This document shows positions 1 through 5,666 of a stretch of 13,452 nucleotides of DNA, piece after piece. How positions within the stretch are numbered: position 1 is the stretch's first letter; the number at the start of each line of letters is the position of its first letter. The stretch spans positions 4,674 through 18,125 of the forward strand of contig MAXT01000362.1 of assembly GCA_001751225.1 (NCBI GenBank). Direction: 5' to 3'. Source of the stretch: Desulfuromonadales bacterium C00003107. Lineage in GTDB: Bacteria > Desulfobacterota > Desulfuromonadia > Desulfuromonadales > Syntrophotaleaceae. The notes below the pieces were generated by a model, which did no database searches, was not told the origin of the DNA, and saw only the letters and a list, made by a program, of their open reading frames with translations. The position numbers and the translations under genes were made by a program.

Positions 1-39
1 CAAGGCATACTGAACTGAAGCCTGCACCATGAAATTTAG

Positions 40-73
40 TTGACATCCTATCATTGGCTCTACATAATATAAT
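40..73 (+). promoter_or_regulatory. Likely sigma70 promoter of the CIS operon
   Basis: A perfect TTGACA -35 box lies at 40-45. After a 17-base spacer comes CATAAT (63-68), one mismatch from the consensus -10; an exact TATAAT overlaps it at 68-73 but at a long spacing of 22. Transcription would begin near 75-80, leaving a 5' leader before the first gene. The genes downstream are co-directional with no clear terminator among them, so this could drive the whole locus. No operator or riboswitch structure is obvious in the leader. Confidence 0.72.
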
Positions 74-158
74 GATGCTTAATAATTGAGCGGCCATTCG
101 TCATGGGGGCTTTGTGCCCAACCATTTTATTGGGCGCAAAAAGGCACTTGAACAGACC

Positions 159-878
159 ATGGAACTATCGGTTATCCACAATACCTTTCGTAGTTGGGTG
201 CAGGGCCTTCAGAAAAGTGGGCTGGAGGCCTGTTTCTCTCATGATTTGGAAGCGGAAGGAGATGGGCAGCTGGTCGTCTCTGCAGTGTTACTGACTGCCA
301 GACTTGATCCAGAGCGGCGGGCCCATGGATCGGCACGGAGACGAGCACCCACCCGGCCCCTGGCACGGTTGCGTTATCTCATCGCGGTCGGTGGCTCCAA
401 CCATCATCCTCAAACGGAGGAGGCGCTGCTTGAACTTATGATACGGGCGCAGCATGCTCCAGGGATGACGCTAGCTACCGATGAGTTGTCGTCATCATGG
501 TGGCTCGCCTGCGGTGTCGCGCCCCGCCCGGCGTTCATGCTTGAAGCCTGTGTCAGCGAGATGGTGGAGCAGGTGCCTCTTGTTCAAGTAAGGGGACATA
601 GTCTAGAGATTACTGGCTTGCAGAGCGTGCATGGTTGTGTAGTTGCCGCCGATGCTACTCCTCTTCCCGGCGCCGAAATTCAACTTGTTGCCACTGGCCA
701 GGTGGTTCACAGCAACAATAACGGAGTATTTCATTTGCAGGTCGCCGCCCCCGGACCAGGCCGAACTCATGGCCTGATTCGAATCAGGGCCCGAGGCGTG
801 GAACAGAGCTTCGAGATACCGGGGCCGACCACGACACAACAGCCCTGGCTGATTCATCTAGAGCATCTGGGCGTTTGA
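159..878 (+). CDS. Pvc16_N (DUF4255)-like CIS tube cap/terminator protein with C-terminal beta-sandwich domain
   Basis: This is probably the protein that caps the distal end of the CIS tube and sheath (Pvc16/Afp16 role). The N-terminal part (to about residue 150) has the pattern of Pvc16_N/DUF4255 proteins: a short N-terminal helix, a strand ending in LLTARLDPERR, then RPLARLRYLIAV and a helix EEALLELMIRAQHAPGM. Residues from about 155 to the end resemble a carboxypeptidase-regulatory-like beta-sandwich (VHGCVVAADATPLPGAEI, then a TGQ turn and NNNGVFHLQV). I chose the ATG at 159 because it gives the usual N-terminal length, but its ribosome site is weak; a GTG at 114, with GGGGG at 105-109 just upstream, would add 15 residues. 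Base composition is less GC-rich than the baseplate genes. A decayed copy of its 3' end lies at about 1718-1928. The family assignment is by pattern and moderately sure. Confidence 0.7.
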   Translation: MELSVIHNTFRSWVQGLQKSGLEACFSHDLEAEGDGQLVVSAVLLTARLDPERRAHGSARRRAPTRPLARLRYLIAVGGSNHHPQTEEALLELMIRAQHAPGMTLATDELSSSWWLACGVAPRPAFMLEACVSEMVEQVPLVQVRGHSLEITGLQSVHGCVVAADATPLPGAEIQLVATGQVVHSNNNGVFHLQVAAPGPGRTHGLIRIRARGVEQSFEIPGPTTTQQPWLIHLEHLGV

Positions 879-888
879 TCCTGGCAAC

Positions 889-931
889 AGCAGAAGGACC
901 CAAAAACACCGAATTACTATAGCGGAGGACA
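889..931 (+). repeat. Scar resembling the sheath gene start (left copy of the cap/sheath junction)
   Basis: Bases 889-917, just after the cap stop codon, match the ribosome-site and start-codon region of the sheath gene at 1940-1966: AAGGACCCAAAA corresponds to AGGATCCCAAAA, and CCGAATTAC (909-917) is identical to 1958-1966, which are codons 2-4 of the sheath. The sheath ATG is not preserved here (ACACC in place of ATGCC). CTATAGCGGAGGA that follows also resembles the later sheath segment CTATGTGGAGGA (1981-1992), as if about 14 bases had been lost. If so, the ribosome site of the next gene (GGAGGA at 923-928) was recruited from former sheath codons; that last step is speculative. Confidence 0.55.
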
Positions 932-936
932 AACGA

Positions 937-1713
937 ATGAAAATCAAAATGGCATTCTTCGGGGCGCTTGCCGGCGGCGCCGGCGTCGTGGGGCTCTATT
1001 TCGGCCTCGGCATCAACTGGATCTCTCTGGCAATCGTAGGCGGCGTGACGCTGCTCAGCTACATCGGGGCGCACTTTACCGCGACCACAGGTTTCGGAGA
1101 GTTCATGCGGGGCTGGCTCATAGGCCTCAACGCGGGGTTGAACGGCTCCCTTGGAGTAATTGTGTACTCCCTGCTGCTGGGACCGGCCGGGGTGGCCGTT
1201 GGGGCCGCGCTCGGTGTGCTGAATTTCGTCACCGTCTTCCCTGTGATCTCCCGCAGCGAAGTGTTTCAGGGCTTTCTTGGTTGGCTCTGTCTGTTGCAAC
1301 CCATGTCCTACCTGGTGGCCGGTTTGGGACTGTTCTTTTACCTCGCGAATCTGATCCTCCACCCGGTAGCGCTGATCACGAGGACACAGTACCTTCGAAT
1401 CCTCGGCATGCGCGTGGACTGGAAAACTGGCACGTTTTTCCAGCGCGGTGGGCTTTTTAGCAATATGAACCCGATCGACACCGCGTACAACATGGGGAAT
1501 TTCTCATTCGTGGACAAAGCGCCCGGTCCCTGGCACATCGAGCATGAGGCGGGGCACACGCTGAATCTGGCCACATTCGGGAGTCTGTTTCATCTCGTGG
1601 GTGCCATCGACGAGAACTTGACCGGAGGTGGCGCCAACGCATTTGCGGAGCGCCTCGCGGAGAGCAACAACCCATCTACGACCCAGAGCAACATCATCGC
1701 GATGTGGACCTAA
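937..1713 (+). CDS. Polytopic membrane protein with HEAGH putative metallopeptidase motif
   Basis: A 258-residue protein of no family I can name. The first 150 residues are strongly hydrophobic, with about five or six membrane segments (roughly 5-22, 28-46, 60-80, 84-104, 110-130, 130-148). A soluble tail follows with HEAGH (H203, E204, H207), the HExxH signature of zinc metallopeptidases. Glutamates at 226 (GAIDEN) and at 238 and 242 (AERLAES) could supply the third ligand. The layout HExxH followed by an AExxAE-type helix recalls the DUF4157 peptidase-like domains often found near extracellular CIS clusters, but overall similarity is not established. The start has a good ribosome site (GGAGGA, 923-928). 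The gene sits between the cap gene and a decayed cap copy, so it is probably an insertion into the structural operon. Processing or membrane association of the particle is possible; the function is unknown. Confidence 0.68.
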   Translation: MKIKMAFFGALAGGAGVVGLYFGLGINWISLAIVGGVTLLSYIGAHFTATTGFGEFMRGWLIGLNAGLNGSLGVIVYSLLLGPAGVAVGAALGVLNFVTVFPVISRSEVFQGFLGWLCLLQPMSYLVAGLGLFFYLANLILHPVALITRTQYLRILGMRVDWKTGTFFQRGGLFSNMNPIDTAYNMGNFSFVDKAPGPWHIEHEAGHTLNLATFGSLFHLVGAIDENLTGGGANAFAERLAESNNPSTTQSNIIAMWT

Positions 1714-1717
1714 TAGT

Positions 1718-1928
1718 TTGCACGGCCTGGTAGTGCCGTCGACGCAACCCTGATTGCAGAAGCCAAAATTTTACTTATCGCCACCGGACAGAGCGTCCGC
1801 AACGATTTTCACAGAGTATTTCATTTGCAGGTCGGCGACCCCGGACCGTGGAACAGCACTTTAAGATCCCGGGACCGACCACGGCACAAAACCCATGGCT
1901 GATATGTTTGGCGCAGTTGGGGTTTTAT
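1718..1928 (+). pseudogene. Decayed duplicate of the 3' end of the cap gene
   Basis: This stretch between the HEAGH gene and the sheath gene is a broken copy of the last third of the cap gene. Bases 1741-1847 align with 651-757 at a constant offset of 1090, about three quarters identical by eye and including an identical 20-base run (1815-1834 versus 725-744). The 40 bases equivalent to 758-797 are then missing, and 1848-1928 align with 798-878 at an offset of 1050. Read in the matching frames it encodes DATLIAEAKILLIATGQ, then VFHLQVGDPGP, then VEQHFKIPGPTTAQNPWLI, versus VEQSFEIPGPTTTQQPWLI in the intact protein. A one-base slip near 1736-1740 and the 40-base deletion break the frame, the stop codon is lost, and no start remains. 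It corresponds to the C-terminal beta-sandwich domain only. Confidence 0.85.
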
Positions 1929-1954
1929 TTTGACAAGAGCGGGAGGATCCCAAA

Positions 1955-3187
1955 ATGCCGAATTACCTGACACCGGGCGTCTATGTGGAGGAGGTTTCAT
2001 CCGGGGCGCGGCCGATTCAAGCGGTCGGTACCAGCACCGCAGGTTTCGTTGGTGTGGGGCCGGACCCATCGGTCCGGCCCCACGAACCGGTTGCAATCAA
2101 TAGCTGGTCGCATTTTCTGCGACTGTTCGCCCCCGGTTCGCACAAATCAAATACCACCCATCTGGCGCAGGCCGTGTACGGGTTTTTCCTGAACGGCGGC
2201 GGGCGCTGTTACGTGGTCAACTGCCAAGACGAAACGCAACTGACAGGCGATCGCAAAGGGCTCGGTGTACTGGAAAGTATTGACGAGATAGCCATCGTGG
2301 CAGCGCCGGGTTTCGTTTCTCCGGCGGCATACGACGCGCTACTCAGCCACTGCGAACGCATGGAGGACCGGGTAGCCATTTTGGATGGACCGGCTTCGGC
2401 GGCGGCGATCAACGACCTGACGCGCGTGGCCACGGCAAGGCTTCAGGTCGAACCGAGTGATGATGAAGAGAGTGAAGAAGGGGATACAGGCGGTTCTTTA
2501 ATGGAGGGGGGCGGTGGCTTGCGTCCCAGAAACTCTGACGACGGCTACGGGGCCGTGTATTTTCCCTGGATCGTGGCCCGCGACCCGCAAAATCCCCGGG
2601 ACCTGATCCGCATGCCGCCTAGCGGCCACCTGGCCGGAATCTACGCCCGCAGCGACGCCACGCGGGGGGTGCACAAAGCACCCGCCAACGAGGTGGTGCG
2701 CGGGGCACTCAATGTCACCTACCGGGTGACGCGCCATGAGCAAGCCGAGCTCAACCCCCAGGGGGTGAACTGTATCCGTTTCTTCCCGCGGGAGGGAATC
2801 CGCGTGTGGGGTGCCCGCACCCTGGCACCGGCTGCCAACGAGTGGCGCTACATCAATGTCCGGCGACTGTTCAACATGGTCAAGGAGTCGATTGCGCAAA
2901 GCACCCGCTGGGTAGTCTTTGAGCCAAACGATCAGGACCTTTGGAAGGCCATAACGCGGGATGTTTCGGCTTTTCTCACCCTGTTGTGGCGCCAGGGCGC
3001 GCTGTTTGGCGCCACGCCGCAGGAGGCTTTTTTCGTGCAGTGCGACGCCGAGACCAACCCGCCAGAGGTTAGGGATGCCGGCCAGGTCGTCACGCGCATC
3101 GGACTGGCGCCGGTCAAACCAGCCGAATTCGTCATCTTCCAAATCGGTCAAGGCGTGGGCGGCACCGAGTCGGAGGTTGAGGAGTAA
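1955..3187 (+). CDS. CIS tail sheath protein (Afp2-4/Pvc2-4-like)
   Basis: This is the contractile sheath subunit, which surrounds the inner tube and drives it outward on contraction. The N-terminus (MPNYLTPGVYVEEVSSGARPI) is the typical sheath strand that interlocks neighbouring subunits, followed by TSTAGFVGVG and the HLAQAVYGFFLNGGGRCYVV helix-strand pattern. The C-terminal half carries features of the conserved sheath core: GVNCIRFFPREGIRVWGARTLA, then YINVRRLFNMVKESI and ALFGATPQEAFFVQCD. At 410 residues it is within the usual range for non-phage sheaths. Residues about 166-196 form an acidic then glycine-rich stretch (DDEESEEGD, then GGGGL) that looks like a variable surface loop. The start is set by GGGAGGA at 1941-1947. 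It is the only sheath gene here, whereas Afp has three paralogs. Bases 2054-2083 hold a very strong hairpin inside the coding region. The tube gene follows after 68 bases. Confidence 0.96.
   Translation: MPNYLTPGVYVEEVSSGARPIQAVGTSTAGFVGVGPDPSVRPHEPVAINSWSHFLRLFAPGSHKSNTTHLAQAVYGFFLNGGGRCYVVNCQDETQLTGDRKGLGVLESIDEIAIVAAPGFVSPAAYDALLSHCERMEDRVAILDGPASAAAINDLTRVATARLQVEPSDDEESEEGDTGGSLMEGGGGLRPRNSDDGYGAVYFPWIVARDPQNPRDLIRMPPSGHLAGIYARSDATRGVHKAPANEVVRGALNVTYRVTRHEQAELNPQGVNCIRFFPREGIRVWGARTLAPAANEWRYINVRRLFNMVKESIAQSTRWVVFEPNDQDLWKAITRDVSAFLTLLWRQGALFGATPQEAFFVQCDAETNPPEVRDAGQVVTRIGLAPVKPAEFVIFQIGQGVGGTESEVEE
2054..2083 (+). other. Perfect 13-bp GC-rich hairpin inside the sheath gene
   Basis: GTGGGGCCGGACC (2054-2066) and its exact reverse complement (2071-2083) enclose a four-base loop CATC. 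The structure lies about 100 bases into the sheath gene, over codons 34-43. No T run follows, so it is not a standard intrinsic terminator. It could act as a structured element in the mRNA or simply reflect GC-rich codons; the role is unknown. Confidence 0.6.
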
Positions 3188-3255
3188 ACTGTCCGGAACG
3201 ACGTCCACCGGCACCCTGAGGATTATAAACAGGCAAGAGAGCAAAGGATTTAGCG

Positions 3256-3783
3256 ATGCCAGAGAATCAAAACCCTGAAGGAGCCGTCACCGGCCAATGG
3301 ACCGACCCCTATACTTCCTTCCACTTTGCCATCGATATCAATGGCGTGACTGAAGGAAGGTTCGTCGAATGCAGCAATCTGGGCGTGGACGTGGAAGCCA
3401 TCAAGTACCGGGAAGCCGGCGCCAATCAAATTGTGCACCGGTTGCCGGGCCGGGTGGAGTACGCTGACCTGACCCTGCGTTACGGCATGACCGGCTCGAT
3501 CCAGCTCTGGCAGTGGATGCAATCCTCCATAGCCGGCACTGTCGAGCGGCGCAACGTTTCGGTGGTGATGTACGGTCACGACGGCGCGACTGAGGTTATG
3601 CGCTGGAACCTGCTTAACGCCTGGCCCCGGTCCTGGCGCGGCACGCAACTCGATGCCCTGGGCAACCAGGTCGCCATCGAGTCCCTGATACTGGTTTTCG
3701 AAGAATTTGAACGGGTCCCCGCCACAGGCGCCGCCGCGGGTGGAGAGGAAGAGGGCGGTGAAAGCAGTCCCGCCACGGGTTAA
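3256..3783 (+). CDS. CIS inner tube protein, gp19 family (Afp1/5-like)
   Basis: This subunit stacks as hexameric rings to form the rigid inner tube that the sheath propels. The sequence fits the T4 gp19-like tail tube family: WTDPYTSFHFAIDINGVTEGRFVECSNLGVDVEAIKYREAG near the N-terminus, then LPGRVEYADLTLRYGM, LWQWMQS, RRNVSVVMY and a final NQVAIESLILVFEEFER. The core (residues about 13-155) has the usual length. The last 20 residues are a glycine/glutamate-rich tail (GAAAGGEEEGG), likely flexible. AAAGGA at 3243-3248 sets the start. It is the only dedicated tube gene in the window, whereas Afp has two paralogs. The next gene starts six bases after its stop. Confidence 0.93.
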   Translation: MPENQNPEGAVTGQWTDPYTSFHFAIDINGVTEGRFVECSNLGVDVEAIKYREAGANQIVHRLPGRVEYADLTLRYGMTGSIQLWQWMQSSIAGTVERRNVSVVMYGHDGATEVMRWNLLNAWPRSWRGTQLDALGNQVAIESLILVFEEFERVPATGAAAGGEEEGGESSPATG

Positions 3784-3789
3784 TTCTGA

Positions 3790-4923
3790 ATGTCGAAAAG
3801 CATGTCGTTAATAGCGATGCTGCCGGAAAAACTCTGGCGCCTGGCGCGCCTGACCCTTAATCGTTTGGTGCTGCGTATTCGACAGCAAAAACCGTCCGGC
3901 GCGTCAATTGATCGGGTCATTGATGTCGAGCAGGCCCGCGAGCAGGCAAAGGCGGCCTGGTTGGAACAGGTGAGCAGGCGGGCTCCCTATCTTTTGGCGC
4001 AGGTCCGGACATACCCACAGGCAGGCCAATCGGCGCCCCCTCGCCCCAGACCCACTGTGCGGCGGGTGATGCCCCAACCAAGGCCCCGGGCTTCCTCTTC
4101 AGCGCAGACGGCATCGCAAGCGTCATGCCCCGAAAGTCCCCAAAACCAGTCGCTGGTATCTTCTTGGCCGGAACCGGCCGGCCCGGCGACCTCATTACCC
4201 CCCGAGGCGGGCGAGAAGGAGTTTAAACCACCGCCCCTCTCGAACAGGAAACGGCCCACCCCAACGACTGCATTGAAAGAAACGACCGTGTCATTGCCGG
4301 AGGAAAGGCCTTTTTTTGATAAACAGATTGACCCGTTTCCCGGTAAAGCCAGCGAGCGAGACGACCTCACCGATAAAGGGTTATCCCTGAAATCTGAAAA
4401 TTCACGACCGATGCACGATATGCGACCTTTATCAGAGAACGTACGCGAGCCTGTTAGCAAGGGGGGTGTTGATGTCCCGAAGCAGGACGTGAAGGACGCT
4501 TCAGGACGGCCTGTCAAGATCGATACCGGCGAGCAGCTCTGGCCTGACGCCGCCAATTATGAAATGGGGGACACCGGCAACAATGCATCGAAGGCATGGG
4601 CCGATCTTCGGCTGATGGAGCATGAAGTCCCCGGTCCCGAGACCATGCCCAGTACGGCGCCGATGGCGCGACCATCTCTGCCCGTTTCTGATACCAGGTG
4701 GCCCCAGGAAGAGGTCCCGGTAGCGAATGTTGCGCCTACACCGTTGATCCTTGCGGCGGGCGAAGGGTGGCAGCCCGGCGAGTCGCGGTCCTCCTCGGTT
4801 CCGGCCAATCATTGGCCGCACCTGTTGCCGGACCAGCAGCAGGACACATCCATGACGCCGCGTTCTCTGTGGAACGAGAGCGAGTATCGCCGCCGGCTGC
4901 TTGATGAACAACGGGGAGTGTAA
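3790..4923 (+). CDS. Proline-rich, probably disordered CIS-locus protein of unknown function
   Basis: I do not recognise this 377-residue protein. The first 70 residues look helical: an amphipathic, arginine-rich stretch (LPEKLWRLARLTLNRLVLRIRQQ), then a charged helix (VEQAREQAKAAWLEQVSRR). From about residue 75 to 345 it is rich in Pro, Ser, Thr and Glu with few hydrophobic clusters, so probably disordered. A short charged helix closes it (ESEYRRRLLDEQ). It lies between the tube and the LysM gene, a slot where Afp has the small protein Afp6, but it is much longer and I see no clear similarity. TAATG joins its stop to the next start, so it is translated as part of the baseplate set. A linker, assembly factor, short ruler or cargo adaptor are all possible. 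No strong ribosome site precedes the ATG at 3790; the ATG at 3802 is an alternative. Confidence 0.72.
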   Translation: MSKSMSLIAMLPEKLWRLARLTLNRLVLRIRQQKPSGASIDRVIDVEQAREQAKAAWLEQVSRRAPYLLAQVRTYPQAGQSAPPRPRPTVRRVMPQPRPRASSSAQTASQASCPESPQNQSLVSSWPEPAGPATSLPPEAGEKEFKPPPLSNRKRPTPTTALKETTVSLPEERPFFDKQIDPFPGKASERDDLTDKGLSLKSENSRPMHDMRPLSENVREPVSKGGVDVPKQDVKDASGRPVKIDTGEQLWPDAANYEMGDTGNNASKAWADLRLMEHEVPGPETMPSTAPMARPSLPVSDTRWPQEEVPVANVAPTPLILAAGEGWQPGESRSSSVPANHWPHLLPDQQQDTSMTPRSLWNESEYRRRLLDEQRGV

Positions 4924-5666
4924 TGGAAAAAGCGGTTTTGCTGATCGAACATTCTGGAGAGCATCTGCGTTGCCTGTTGAATCCTGAGCACCTTGAGTTG
5001 CGGCGCCACGCTGGGGTGGTTTCGCGTCGTTCACTGGGCGGGGTCATGACCGGTGCCAGCTTGAGTGACGATCCCTTGTTGTATGTGGGCGGCGGCCGGA
5101 CCGAGTTTACCCTCGATCTGTTGTTTGACGTCTCGCTTGCGGTGCGGGGACCGGATGCTGCGCCGCTGGACGACGTGCGGGAACTTACCGGGCCCCTTTG
5201 GGACCTGGCGGAAAACAGTGTTTCCGGAGATCGCCGCGGTCGGCCGCCGACGGTGCGTTTTCTATGGGGCACCAGTTGGAACCTGCCCGGGGTGGTGGCC
5301 GCGGTTTCCGAACGACTGGAACATTTCACTAGGGACGGCAAACCACATCGTTCTTGGTTGCGGCTGTCCCTATTGCGCGTGGCCGTTGCCGGGGAGGCCG
5401 AACCTAATGAACCCACGGCTCCTCCCCTTGATCGGGAAGAAGCTCGTCAGCGTCTTGCCGGGAGCGAGTTGGTTACCCACGAACCGGTGGGTGGCGACCG
5501 CGGAGGTGAAAGGCTCGACCAGATCGCCGCCGAGCGTTTCGGGCATCCCGGATATTGGAGCCTGCTGGCCGAGGTCAACGACCTGAACGATCCGCTCCGC
5601 CCTGCCGGCCGGCCACTGCGGGTTCCGGCGGATTCTTCCCTTGTTAGCGGCGGGGGCAGAGCATGA
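4923..5666 (+). CDS. CIS tube-initiator/baseplate protein with C-terminal LysM (Afp7-like)
   Basis: This protein likely joins the spike to the first tube ring, as Afp7/Pvc7 do. Residues 1-155 resemble the CIS tube protein N-terminal domain: KAVLLIEHSGEHLRCLLNPEHLELRRHAG, the LSDDPLLYVGGGRTEFTLDLLFDV segment, and then PPTVRFLWGTSWNLPGVVAAVSERLEHFTRDGKP with WLRLSLLRV, a pattern shared by these proteins. A linker leads to a LysM-type module at about 196-237 (RLDQIAAERFGHPGYWSLLAEVNDL, then GRPLRVP). In tail baseplates this LysM acts structurally, as in T4 gp53, rather than binding peptidoglycan. The start overlaps the previous stop in TAATG, and its own stop overlaps the spike start in ATGA, indicating coupled translation. 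Confidence 0.88.
   Translation: MEKAVLLIEHSGEHLRCLLNPEHLELRRHAGVVSRRSLGGVMTGASLSDDPLLYVGGGRTEFTLDLLFDVSLAVRGPDAAPLDDVRELTGPLWDLAENSVSGDRRGRPPTVRFLWGTSWNLPGVVAAVSERLEHFTRDGKPHRSWLRLSLLRVAVAGEAEPNEPTAPPLDREEARQRLAGSELVTHEPVGGDRGGERLDQIAAERFGHPGYWSLLAEVNDLNDPLRPAGRPLRVPADSSLVSGGGRA

Noticed and set aside
784..1362. 192-codon open frame on the minus strand
   Set aside because: It lies opposite the cap and HEAGH membrane genes, has no recognisable domain, and looks like a shadow frame of GC-rich coding sequence.
1930..1935. Exact TTGACA just upstream of the sheath gene as a possible internal promoter
   Set aside because: No acceptable -10 lies 16-18 bases downstream (AAATGC at the 17-base spacing), and the site falls just past the end of the decayed cap copy.
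2498..3244. 248-codon open frame on the minus strand
   Set aside because: It is antisense to the clearly recognised sheath gene, with a composition typical of a shadow frame and no family resemblance.
4297..4317. AAAGGCC followed by a run of seven T as an intrinsic terminator
   Set aside because: The stem is only a few base pairs and the site is inside the open frame of the proline-rich gene.
4736..5416. 226-codon open frame on the minus strand
   Set aside because: It is antisense to the junction of the proline-rich and LysM genes, is rich in Arg/Ser/Pro, and is a shadow frame.
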